Below, piece by piece: positions 1-5,941 of a stretch of 8,259 nucleotides of DNA. The DNA is from Anaerolineaceae bacterium. Its GTDB lineage: Bacteria; Chloroflexota; Anaerolineae; Anaerolineales; Anaerolineaceae. The position numbers and the translations under genes are program-made. The stretch is taken from contig WOZB01000248.1 of the NCBI GenBank assembly GCA_011620445.1, positions 1 through 8,259 of the forward strand, in the 5' to 3' direction. How positions within the stretch are numbered: the first letter of the stretch is position 1; the number at the start of each line of letters is the position of its first letter. The notes beneath the pieces are model-generated. The model saw only the letters and a program-made list of their open reading frames with translations, searched no databases and was not told the DNA's origin.

Positions 1-905
1 CTGCCAGGGGAGACCGGGTGATCATCCGACAAGCTTCCCCTTCTGTGACGCTGGGCGGCGGTGAAGTGTTGAATCCTCACCCTGAAAAGCGTTACAAGCG
101 TTTTGACGCGCCAACCTTGATGCAGCTTGAAAATCTGGCAGCCAGCAGCTCCGCCAGGAGTGTGCTCGATCTATTGAATAGCGGGAATCCATTCAAAGCG
201 CAAAATATCGCAGCAAAACTGCATCTCGGCGAGGCGGAATTGCAGGAAATTCTTCAAAGTCTTGAAGCCGAAGACGAGTTGGTGCTGCTGAACGAGGGAA
301 ACGAGAACAATCGGGTGATGATGGGCAAGGCTGCTTTCATAAGCCACAGGGAAGCCTTCCTGAAAGTACTGGCAGGCTTCCACAAAACCAACCCAATGAA
401 AGCTGGCATGGCCCGTGAAGAGCTGCGGGGCACTCTGGCACTCAACAAGGATACTTTCGAACTGCTGGTCGATGTACTGAAAGCAGAAGGCACGCTGCGG
501 GATTCGGGCAGGTTTATTGCGGCAGAAAGTCACGAAATCAAGCTGGACGAAGCTCAAAAGAACAGAGCCGCGCCCTTACTGGCCCAATTTAAGACCAATC
601 CCTACAATCCGCCTGATCAAAAACAACTTGAAGAAGCCTTGGGGGCAGAGCTGGTTGAGGGGCTCGTAGGTTCAGGTCAGTTGGTGCGGGTATCACCTGA
701 GATCCTCTTCAGCCCCGAAGTATATGAGGCTATGAAAGCCTGGGTGCAGGATACTATCAGAACTCAAGGCAGCCTGACTTTGGCAATTTTTAGGGACCAA
801 TTCAACACCAGCCGAAAGTACGCCTCGGCCTTTCTTGAGCATCTGGACTCAATTGGCATAACGGCGCGAAAAGGCGACTTCAGAGTGCTAAGGATAGTAC
901 AATAA
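1..905 (+). CDS. selB: Selenocysteine-specific translation elongation factor SelB, C-terminal part (5' end outside window)
   Basis: SelB is a GTPase that brings selenocysteyl-tRNA to the ribosome at UGA codons marked by a SECIS RNA hairpin; its C-terminal winged-helix domains bind that hairpin. The reading frame is open to the left edge (first full codon at base 3, reading A-R-G-D-R before V-I-I-R), so the GTG at 18 is an internal valine and not a start. Seen in the 300 visible residues: the end of the beta-barrel region with the SelB signature SPSVTLGGGEVLNPHP (about residues 12-27), then roughly four helical winged-helix units (about 35-110, 118-175, 180-235, 240-300). The last contains FNTSRKYASAFLEHLDSIG followed by KGDFRVL, which closely matches the SelB wing-3 SECIS-binding domain. 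The GTPase domain lies outside the window. The gene ends 30 bases before the dehydrogenase gene, in the same direction, probably in one operon. The fold assignment is firm. Confidence 0.93.
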   Translation, partial: ARGDRVIIRQASPSVTLGGGEVLNPHPEKRYKRFDAPTLMQLENLAASSSARSVLDLLNSGNPFKAQNIAAKLHLGEAELQEILQSLEAEDELVLLNEGNENNRVMMGKAAFISHREAFLKVLAGFHKTNPMKAGMAREELRGTLALNKDTFELLVDVLKAEGTLRDSGRFIAAESHEIKLDEAQKNRAAPLLAQFKTNPYNPPDQKQLEEALGAELVEGLVGSGQLVRVSPEILFSPEVYEAMKAWVQDTIRTQGSLTLAIFRDQFNTSRKYASAFLEHLDSIGITARKGDFRVLRIVQ

Positions 906-935
906 ATCACAATATCATATCAACAGGAGAATGAA

Positions 936-1874
936 ATGGCTTGGAAAGTACTTGTCACGGATGGTCTTGAAGCAAATGGCAAAGAGATAATCAATCAAAA
1001 CAACACTGTTATTGATAAAAAAGGCATCGAAGCCGAAGAACTCCTAACGCTAATCCCCGAAGCAGACGCGCTGATCGTGCGTGGGCGCACCAAGGTGACC
1101 GCGGACCTTCTCAAAGCCGCCAAGAACCTGAAAGTGGTTGGCCGCATGGGTGTGGGTGTAGACAATATCGACCTCACGGCCGCAAAAGAAAATAATGTGA
1201 TCGTTGTGAATGCTGCCGTAGCCACATCGGAAGCCGTAGCCGAACTGGCCATGGCTATGATTTTTGGCCTTGCCCGCGAACTGCCGCGCGCGGATGCCAC
1301 CATGAAAGCCGCTGTTTGGGCTAAGAAAGAATTTGAAGGCATTGAGCTGATGGGCAAAACCCTGGGCGTGCTGGGCTATGGCAACATCGGCCGCCTTACG
1401 GGCAAATACGCAGCGGGTATGGGTATGCGCGTGATTTCCTTTGACCCCTATCGGGACAATTACTACATGCGTTCAAATGGCGCAGAAAAAGTAAGTTTGG
1501 ATGAGCTTTACGCTCAAAGTGACTTCATCACCATTCACATGCCTCTGACGCCAGAGACCAGGCATATGGTCTGTGACAAATCTTTTGGCAAGATGAAAGA
1601 AGGCGTGCGGATTATCGATGCAGCCCGCGGTGGTGTGATTGATGAGGAATGCCTGCTGGCTGCACTTGAGTCTGGTAAGGTCGCCGGAGCTGCCCTGGAT
1701 GTCTTTGAGAAAGAACCACCCGTGGACTGGAAACTAATCCACCACCCCAAAGTGATTGCGACCCCCCATATTGGAGCCCAAACCAAGGAAGCCCAACTAC
1801 GTGTTGCCCATGATATTGCTGAAGAAGTACTGCGGGCGCTTGACGGCCAGGAATTGCGTTGGAGAATCGTCTGA
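936..1874 (+). CDS. D-3-phosphoglycerate dehydrogenase-like NAD-dependent 2-hydroxyacid dehydrogenase (short form)
   Basis: Probable cytosolic oxidoreductase of the D-isomer-specific 2-hydroxyacid dehydrogenase family; the closest match in style is 3-phosphoglycerate dehydrogenase, the first step of serine synthesis. The protein has 312 residues. Seen: substrate-domain motif GRMGVGVDNIDL (69-80), Rossmann loop GYGNIG (147-152) with an acidic residue D170 ending the next strand (NAD rather than NADP preference), and the catalytic triad R231 (ARGG), E260 (FEKEPP) and H278 (PHIG). The spacing between these is the same as in human PGDH (R236, E265, H283). It stops shortly after the catalytic domain, so it lacks the regulatory ACT or ASB domains of long SerA enzymes and is unlikely to be serine-inhibited in the usual way. 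An AGGAG at 925-929, 6 bases upstream, fixes the ATG at 936; the ATG at 931 is out of frame. Glyoxylate/hydroxypyruvate or another D-hydroxyacid remains possible as substrate. Confidence 0.9.
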   Translation: MAWKVLVTDGLEANGKEIINQNNTVIDKKGIEAEELLTLIPEADALIVRGRTKVTADLLKAAKNLKVVGRMGVGVDNIDLTAAKENNVIVVNAAVATSEAVAELAMAMIFGLARELPRADATMKAAVWAKKEFEGIELMGKTLGVLGYGNIGRLTGKYAAGMGMRVISFDPYRDNYYMRSNGAEKVSLDELYAQSDFITIHMPLTPETRHMVCDKSFGKMKEGVRIIDAARGGVIDEECLLAALESGKVAGAALDVFEKEPPVDWKLIHHPKVIATPHIGAQTKEAQLRVAHDIAEEVLRALDGQELRWRIV

Positions 1875-1900
1875 TCACAAGATCGAAACTTTAGGAGAAT

Positions 1901-3409
1901 ATGACAATCGAAGAAAATCTTAAGAAACTACGCTCAAACTATAAGGAGATAAGCCAATTAAGTGGGATTATGGCCTTGATGGGTTGGGATCAACAAGTTT
2001 ATATGCCCAAGGAAGGCGTTGAGGGGCGGGCCAATCAAATGGCCCTGCTTGGTGGCATCATTCACGATAAAGCCACTTCCGAAGAGTTCGGCAAGGTTAT
2101 TTACGACTTAGTGGCTGAAATTACTGACCTGGACGCTGACGATGACCTGGCCCGGGAAGTGAAACTGACCAAGAAAGCCTACGACCGCGAAACCAAGATC
2201 CCCAAAGAATTGGTAATTGAGTCCTCAATTTTGAGCGCCCAGGCCCATAGTGCCTGGTTGGAAGCCAAACAGACCGATGATTATGCCAAATTTGAGCCTT
2301 TCCTCAAAAAAACTCTTGACCTGACTCTGCGCCTGGTGGAATTCTTTAAGCCTTACGACCACCCTTACGATGTTTTGCTTGACGTCTACGAACCAGGTAT
2401 GAAAAAAGTGGAGGTTCAGGCAATATTTGACGCCCTTCGGCCCAGACAGGTTGAAATCCTGCAGAAAATCGCTGCCTCTGAGCAAGTGGACGATTCGATG
2501 TTCACAAAGGAATTTCCAATTGATGGGCAAAAACGCATCAATACTTTTCTCACCCGCCTGATGGGCTTGCCAACCGACCGCACCCGCCTTGACGAGACAG
2601 AACACCCCTTTACCACCGAATTCGGGTTTGATGATGTGCGCATCACCACCCACTATCACACAAAACAGGTACTTTCTGCTTTAATGAGCACCGTCCACGA
2701 AGGCGGGCATGCTCTTTACCAGTTGGGCATGAACCGCGATTGGATGGAAACCGCGCTTGGGCAGCCAATCTCACTCGGCGTGCACGAATCACAATCGCGC
2801 CTATGGGAGAATATGGTTGCGCGGTCGCACCCCTTCTGGGAGTTTGTTTACCCCCTGATGCAGATGGAATTCCCTTCGCAGCTTGAAAACGTCAGCCTGG
2901 AACAAGCCTGGCGGGCAGTCAACAAGGTTCAGCCATCTTTCATCCGCACAGAGGCAGACGAAGCTACCTACAACTTGCACATCATGCTGCGCATGGAACT
3001 CGAAATTGCCATGTTGGATGGGAAGTTGGACACCAAAGACCTACCCGAAGCCTGGAACGCGCGCATGCGCGATTATCTGGGCGTGGTTCCCCCAACCAAT
3101 ACCCTGGGTTGTCTACAGGATGTGCATTGGTCCGGCGGAATGCTGGGATACTTCCCAACTTACGCACTGGGCAACTTGATTTCTGCCCAGTGGTGGGATA
3201 AGCTGCGTGAGGACCTGCCCAACACGGATGAGCACCTTCGTCAGGGAAAGTTCGATGAAATTTTGGCCTGGCTGGTTAAGAACGTGCATAAAGCCAGCAG
3301 CCGCTATGATACCCAGGATTTGCTGCAGCGGGTGACGGGTGAACGTTTGAACCCTGACCATTACATCAAGTACTTAAGCGACAAATATCAGAAAATATAT
3401 AATTTTTAG
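1901..3409 (+). CDS. M32 family metallocarboxypeptidase (carboxypeptidase Taq type)
   Basis: Zinc or cobalt carboxypeptidase that removes C-terminal residues from peptides, usually cytosolic; no signal peptide is seen here. The length of 502 residues is normal for M32. All family motifs are present in order: HPF (235-237), DVRIT for DXRXT (245-249), the metal site HEGGH (266-270), HESQSR (295-300), IRTEADE (348-354) and GCLQDVHW (403-410). Metal ligands are H266, H270 and E296, with E267 as catalytic base; the 26-residue step from H270 to E296 equals that of the Pyrococcus furiosus enzyme. The N-terminal ALMGWDQQVYMPKEGVEGRANQ is the usual M32 opening and supports the ATG at 1901. A Shine-Dalgarno AGGAG lies at 1893-1897, with a short 3-base spacer. 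It follows the dehydrogenase by 26 bases, probably as the last gene of the operon, and is followed by hairpins. Role: likely peptide turnover. Confidence 0.97.
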   Translation: MTIEENLKKLRSNYKEISQLSGIMALMGWDQQVYMPKEGVEGRANQMALLGGIIHDKATSEEFGKVIYDLVAEITDLDADDDLAREVKLTKKAYDRETKIPKELVIESSILSAQAHSAWLEAKQTDDYAKFEPFLKKTLDLTLRLVEFFKPYDHPYDVLLDVYEPGMKKVEVQAIFDALRPRQVEILQKIAASEQVDDSMFTKEFPIDGQKRINTFLTRLMGLPTDRTRLDETEHPFTTEFGFDDVRITTHYHTKQVLSALMSTVHEGGHALYQLGMNRDWMETALGQPISLGVHESQSRLWENMVARSHPFWEFVYPLMQMEFPSQLENVSLEQAWRAVNKVQPSFIRTEADEATYNLHIMLRMELEIAMLDGKLDTKDLPEAWNARMRDYLGVVPPTNTLGCLQDVHWSGGMLGYFPTYALGNLISAQWWDKLREDLPNTDEHLRQGKFDEILAWLVKNVHKASSRYDTQDLLQRVTGERLNPDHYIKYLSDKYQKIYNF

Positions 3410-3416
3410 CAGCATC

Positions 3417-3446
3417 ATGCAGGGGCCGAAACAGCCCCTTCTGCAT
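3417..3446 (+). terminator. Hairpin after the M32 gene, probable transcription terminator
   Basis: Eight bases after the stop codon, ATGCA (3417-3421) plus GGGGC (3422-3426) face GCCCC (3434-3438) and TGCAT (3442-3446). They form a 10-bp stem with a 3-base bulge and a 7-base loop. There is no clean T tract after it, so termination may be weak or factor-assisted. A further ATGCA at 3453-3457 could compete for the TGCAT arm. Confidence 0.45.
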
Positions 3447-3487
3447 AGATAGATGCAATTTCAATGAGGTATGTGCAAATAGTGAGA

Positions 3488-3512
3488 GAGCCGGTGGAAT
3501 CTCCCCCGGCTC
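3488..3512. terminator. Second GC-rich hairpin between convergent genes
   Basis: GAGCCGG (3488-3494) and CCGGCTC (3506-3512) form a perfect 7-bp stem with an 11-base loop. It lies 27 bases beyond the stop of the minus-strand DUF2807 gene and about 80 bases beyond the M32 stop. A hairpin here reads the same on both strands, so it may serve either or both convergent transcripts. Only short A/T-rich sequence follows on each side, hence modest confidence. Confidence 0.4.
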
Positions 3513-3539
3513 ATATTATTGAGGGTTTGAAAAACAAGT

Positions 3540-4283
3540 TTACTTATCGCCTTTATGTTCAATTTCTCCCAAACCGGTAATCGACTGTTTCACTTCCGGA
3601 TTTCCCCAGTAGGAAATTTTGCCAACGCCTGTCAGTTTGGCATCCAAAGTTTTCTCCACCCAAACTTCCGCCGCTCCCGCGCCGTCTAATTCCACTCTGG
3701 CAATATCAGACTGCATTTCCTGGGTCATGTAAGCCCCGGCTCCGGATATTTGGACCTCTTGCTCTGTCACTTTGCCAGTAACCGTCACGCCGGCGCCACC
3801 GTTGATGGTAAACTCGAGAAAATCAGCCTTCAAATTGATAAAGTCCAGCTTGGCGCCCCCGTTCAGTGTTACTTTTACTCGGTCGAGATCCAGGTTTTCT
3901 GACTTGATTTCTGCCCCGCCATCCAGCACAAACTCGTCCAGAGTGCTGAACGTAATGGTGTAGTTAACATCCCTGTTGGTGCTGAAAGCGATTGAATTGT
4001 CCTTGAAATCGATGAGCAAGGTGTCGCCGTTCACTTCTGCCTCAAGTTGATCGAGAATACTTTGAGGGGCTTCAACAACCAGAGCGTTGGTGCTGCCCTG
4101 AATTAATCTGACGACGCCGCCGCCCTTGAGGTGGATTTTTGTGAAAGCGGATACTTGAAATTCTTTTTTAACCGCGGGGCCACTGTCCTGAATCACAACG
4201 GATTTTCGGAAAAAGGTGCCACACCCGGTTCCAATCAAAACAAAAACAGCCAAAAAGGCGAAATATCCAAATTTCCTGTTCAT
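3540..4283 (-). CDS. DUF2807 (head-GIN / putative autotransporter adhesin type) lipoprotein
   Basis: Predicted surface-anchored lipoprotein of 247 residues; function unknown. The N-terminus MNRKFGYF is followed by a hydrophobic stretch (about 7-19) and G-T-G-C with C21 as the likely lipidated cysteine. The -3 position is glycine, not the usual leucine. From about residue 45 on the protein is a DUF2807 beta-solenoid: glycine-rich turns recur about every 20 residues (DGGA 121-124, NGGA 141-144, NGGAG 161-165, SGAGA 180-184, DGAGA 200-204, TGVG 218-221, TGLG 236-239), each between alternating hydrophobic strands. The family is widespread and poorly characterised; adhesin is only the database nickname. 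The ATG at 4283 is chosen because GGAGG sits 6 bases upstream and a lipoprotein signal follows directly; the same frame stays open upstream to 4583 but reads into the neighbouring terminator and gene. It faces the M32 gene convergently. Confidence 0.85.
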   Translation of the reverse strand: MNRKFGYFAFLAVFVLIGTGCGTFFRKSVVIQDSGPAVKKEFQVSAFTKIHLKGGGVVRLIQGSTNALVVEAPQSILDQLEAEVNGDTLLIDFKDNSIAFSTNRDVNYTITFSTLDEFVLDGGAEIKSENLDLDRVKVTLNGGAKLDFINLKADFLEFTINGGAGVTVTGKVTEQEVQISGAGAYMTQEMQSDIARVELDGAGAAEVWVEKTLDAKLTGVGKISYWGNPEVKQSITGLGEIEHKGDK

Positions 4284-4289
4284 GGCATA

Positions 4290-4294
4290 CCTCC
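4290..4294 (-). promoter_or_regulatory. Ribosome binding site deciding the start of the DUF2807 gene
   Basis: GGAGG on the minus strand, 6 bases before the ATG at 4283. It shows that the 100 extra codons open upstream in the same frame are not part of the protein. Confidence 0.8.
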
Positions 4295-4295
4295 G

Positions 4296-4331
4296 TAATA
4301 CTCTCAACAGAAATAATACTCTCAATAGAAA
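4296..4331 (-). repeat. Tandem duplication of an 18-base unit in the DUF2807 gene leader
   Basis: Two direct copies, 4296-4313 and 4314-4331, differ at a single base (C at 4308, T at 4326). They end two bases upstream of the ribosome binding site. Each copy contains TTGAGAGTATTA on the minus strand, so the duplication doubles part of the promoter or leader. Confidence 0.85.
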
Positions 4332-4342
4332 TTTTACAGCAA
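4313..4342 (-). promoter_or_regulatory. Candidate promoter of the DUF2807 gene
   Basis: On the minus strand, TTGCTG (4342-4337) and TATTAT (4318-4313) are separated by 18 bases. Transcription would start around 4306, leaving a short leader before the GGAGG. It lies downstream of the transpeptidase terminator, which supports a separate transcript. The -35 element is only partly canonical. Confidence 0.35.
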
Positions 4343-4395
4343 GTGTTAGGTTAAAAGAAATTTTCAGAAGGATGGGGAAGGCGTCAAAAGGGTTC

Positions 4396-4421
4396 AAAAA
4401 AAGATGCCGTTTCCGGCATCT
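4396..4421 (-). terminator. Intrinsic terminator of the L,D-transpeptidase gene
   Basis: On the minus strand, AGATGCCG (4421-4414), a GAAA tetraloop and CGGCATCT (4409-4402) form a perfect 8-bp stem. It runs straight into a T tract of seven (4402-4396). It begins 7 bases after the transpeptidase stop codon. This is the clearest terminator in the window; it separates the transpeptidase from the DUF2807 gene downstream. Confidence 0.9.
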
Positions 4422-4428
4422 ATATTTC

Positions 4429-5565
4429 TCACTGAGTCCAATCACCCTTGGTATTATCTCCAAAGACGTAAACGTAATCGCCCATTTTTGCCCAATCGTA
4501 AATCCATTTGGCATCGCCTGTGGAAAGATTAATACAGCCGTGGGACATCTGAAAACCCAACATGGTCGGCCAATAAACGCCATGCAATGCCGTATTCAAG
4601 TGAAAGAAAAGCGCCCAGGGCACACCCTGCAACTGATAGTAATCCGAACGATCAGGCTCGTAGGAGTCCTGCATGGTCACTTTGTCGTAGATGCGGTCGA
4701 TCTGGAAGGTACCGGTTACCGTGTAATATGGAAAACGCCCGGTAGACAGTAGCGTGGCAAAAACCAGCTGGCCCTTGTCATAGACGCCCAGCACAAAGTT
4801 CTCCAGGTCCACACTGATCCAACGGTCGGATTTCACGCCCTGGGGTCGGGTGGTATCCGGATGGAAGCGGCGGGATTTGAGGGAAGGCACCCAGGTATTT
4901 TCAGCTACAAGATACCACTCATAGCCTTCGGCCTCTTCTGTTTTGAAGATCCAGAAAGATTTGTATTTATCATATTCCACCCCCGGGATGGGGTTGGCGA
5001 AACTCGGCGTGGAGTATACGGGGGAAGGGTTCACCATCCAGCCGATGTCAAACTTGGGGGTCTGGCTGAAAGCCAGGCCTTGGAAGCGGTTCCACGAGTA
5101 GATAACCTTGGCTTGCACCCATTCGCCTGTTTCCATTTGTACAAAACCATCGCGGCTGTTCACCGCGGTTACATAACGCATGGGGCCTGCCTGAATGGTG
5201 CTGATGACCGGGCTTCCGGCTCTGGCAGCGTCAAGGCTGGGGTAAACAGGCAACGCGCCGCCCTCTTCCACCTTGGCCACATAAACGGGTAAATCTGTCA
5301 GTTTTGGGTCCAGTGGGATGGTTGGCATGGGTGGGATGGGATAGGGAACACCAGTCTCAGCCTGGGCTTTAATGGATTGGGAAACCCCAAAAGCTACACA
5401 ACTGGCCGGGGATTTGAGGTAATTGCCCGGAACGCAGAGCGGTGGGTCAAAGAAAGATGTGTTTGGTTTGCTGTCAGCAGCCGCAACCGGCTGGACCAGT
5501 GCCAGATTGCCCAAAACCAGCAAGCAAGCCGAGAGAATTAGTATCAGTTTTTTCATACTTTTCAT
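4429..5565 (-). CDS. Secreted L,D-transpeptidase with YkuD catalytic domain
   Basis: Exported enzyme expected to cross-link or modify peptidoglycan by acting on tetrapeptide stems through a cysteine nucleophile. Counting from the ATG at 5565, the protein has 378 residues. Seen: signal peptide MKSMKKLILILSACLLVLGN with cleavage likely after PVAAA (about residue 30); a proline-rich linker (72-92); an N-terminal region (about 92-240) with repeated short beta-strand, SH3-like patterns; then the YkuD domain (about 248-370) with ISVDLENFVLGVYDKGQ, H328-G329, and the active-site motif SHGCIN (341-346), nucleophile C344. C44 and C56 could form a disulfide in the exported protein. The start could equally be the ATG at 5556 (MKKLIL), which has better spacing (10 bases) from GGGAG at 5571-5567 than the ATG at 5565 (1 base). 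The frame is open further up to 5670, but those residues would precede and spoil the signal peptide. Confidence 0.93.
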   Translation of the reverse strand: MKSMKKLILILSACLLVLGNLALVQPVAAADSKPNTSFFDPPLCVPGNYLKSPASCVAFGVSQSIKAQAETGVPYPIPPMPTIPLDPKLTDLPVYVAKVEEGGALPVYPSLDAARAGSPVISTIQAGPMRYVTAVNSRDGFVQMETGEWVQAKVIYSWNRFQGLAFSQTPKFDIGWMVNPSPVYSTPSFANPIPGVEYDKYKSFWIFKTEEAEGYEWYLVAENTWVPSLKSRRFHPDTTRPQGVKSDRWISVDLENFVLGVYDKGQLVFATLLSTGRFPYYTVTGTFQIDRIYDKVTMQDSYEPDRSDYYQLQGVPWALFFHLNTALHGVYWPTMLGFQMSHGCINLSTGDAKWIYDWAKMGDYVYVFGDNTKGDWTQ

Positions 5566-5571
5566 GCTCCC

Positions 5572-5577
5572 ATTATA
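5572..5577 (-). promoter_or_regulatory. Consensus -10 box just before the L,D-transpeptidase start
   Basis: A perfect TATAAT on the minus strand lies 6 bases upstream of the first ATG (5565). The -35 is poor: the best match, TTGCAT, lies only 14 bases upstream. If used, transcription would start at about the ATG, giving a leaderless message or one translated from the ATG at 5556. Confidence 0.4.
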
Positions 5578-5653
5578 CCCAAAAGCGGAGGATGCAATTC
5601 CTGTGTATATCTGAGCACGGATTGGAGACATAAAAATAACCAGGCTGCGAAGA

Positions 5654-5675
5654 TTCTTTTGGGAGGGCAAAAGAA
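5654..5675. repeat. Perfect 8-bp inverted repeat in the divergent intergenic region
   Basis: TTCTTTTG (5654-5661) and CAAAAGAA (5668-5675) are exact reverse complements around a 6-base GGAGGG centre. It lies about 90 bases upstream of the transpeptidase start. It has the form of a regulator binding site, but no regulator gene is visible. Confidence 0.5.
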
Positions 5676-5709
5676 CATTGCCAAAAGTGAATACGAGGCC
5701 AGGGAGTTT

Positions 5710-5727
5710 TCAACTTCAACAAGTTGA
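5710..5727. repeat. Second inverted repeat upstream of the peptide-permease unit
   Basis: TCAACTT (5710-5716) and AAGTTGA (5721-5727) form a perfect 7-bp inverted repeat around CAAC. The right arm overlaps a possible -35 element (TTGATT, 5724-5729), so it could be an operator. With 7-bp arms, chance occurrence is possible. Confidence 0.4.
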
Positions 5728-5751
5728 TTGCCAGATCAAACATGGTAAATA
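5724..5751 (+). promoter_or_regulatory. Candidate promoter for the small peptide and permease
   Basis: TTGATT (5724-5729) and TAAATA (5746-5751) are spaced by 16 bases and point toward the small gene at 5848, leaving a leader of about 90 bases. Both hexamers deviate from consensus. An alternative -10-like GATTAT lies near 5793-5798. Confidence 0.2.
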
Positions 5752-5782
5752 GTTCATGCAGGTGTAAAAATTCAGTAATGAA

Positions 5783-5920
5783 ATGGTGCTAAGATTATCA
5801 AACAAAGGTGACATTTACACATTGCTTTCCAGCAATAAGGAGGAAAAATGTCAAATCAAGGTGGGCAATCAAGAAAAATTCCAACGTCTTGCCTGGGAAA
5901 TTCGCAATGCGGATGTATAG
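5783..5920 (+). CDS. Competing 45-residue open frame overlapping the small peptide gene (doubtful)
   Basis: An ATG at 5783 opens a 45-residue frame ending at TAG 5918-5920, overlapping the better supported 28-residue gene in another frame. Its second half reads as plausible soluble protein (NQEKFQRLAWEIRNADV), which is why it is recorded. No Shine-Dalgarno precedes the ATG, and the start would place the AAGGAGG of the other gene inside its coding sequence. It may be chance, or the relic of a frame from which the other gene diverged. No function can be suggested. Confidence 0.15.
   Translation: MVLRLSNKGDIYTLLSSNKEEKCQIKVGNQEKFQRLAWEIRNADV
5821..5836 (+). promoter_or_regulatory. Small hairpin directly before the ribosome binding site
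   Basis: ATTGCT (5821-5826) and AGCAAT (5831-5836) form a perfect 6-bp stem with a TTCC loop. The stem ends at the base before AAGGAGG (5837-5843). It could position or expose the ribosome binding site or protect the mRNA end. It is short, and its effect is unknown. Confidence 0.4.
5837..5843 (+). promoter_or_regulatory. Near-perfect Shine-Dalgarno of the small peptide gene
   Basis: AAGGAGG ends 4 bases before the ATG at 5848. It is the strongest ribosome binding site in the window and the main reason to accept a gene of only 28 codons. The permease ATG at 5942 has nothing comparable. Confidence 0.75.
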
Positions 5921-5934
5921 GTCAACTTAACTAA
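5848..5934 (+). CDS. Small 28-residue peptide with three cysteines, upstream of the permease
   Basis: I do not recognise this gene. It encodes 28 residues: a polar, glutamine/glycine-rich N-terminal half with an RK pair at 9-10, then the C-terminal stretch SCLGNSQCGCIGQLN with cysteines at 15, 21 and 23. There is no signal peptide or membrane segment. Support for translation is the AAGGAGG 4 bases before the ATG and the position 7 bases ahead of a large permease gene that lacks its own ribosome binding site; translation of this gene may deliver ribosomes to the permease. The layout (short basic leader-like half, Cys/Ser/Thr/Gly-rich tail, adjacent ABC permease) superficially resembles a precursor of a modified peptide, but no modifying enzyme, protease or recognised leader motif is visible. 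A regulatory leader peptide is at least as likely. An overlapping frame (5783-5920) competes with it. Confidence 0.5.
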   Translation: MSNQGGQSRKIPTSCLGNSQCGCIGQLN

Positions 5935-5941
5935 AAACTAA

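Noticed and set aside
18..20. GTG as the start codon of the first gene
   Set aside because: The frame is open to the left edge and the upstream codons (A-R-G-D-R) continue the SelB sequence, so this is an internal valine in a gene cut by the window.
2225..2659. 144-residue - strand open frame
   Set aside because: Lies wholly antisense to the M32 gene, whose family motifs are intact; a shadow.
4284..4583. A 100-residue N-terminal extension of the DUF2807 protein
   Set aside because: It would run through the transpeptidase 3' end, its terminator and the tandem repeat; the GGAGG and lipoprotein signal at 4283 mark the true start.
4216..4752. 178-residue + strand open frame
   Set aside because: Antisense to the transpeptidase and across its terminator, with low-complexity composition and no ribosome binding site; a shadow.
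5566..5670. A 35-residue N-terminal extension of the transpeptidase
   Set aside because: It would bury the signal peptide and would run through the consensus -10 box; no ribosome binding site supports the ATG at 5670.
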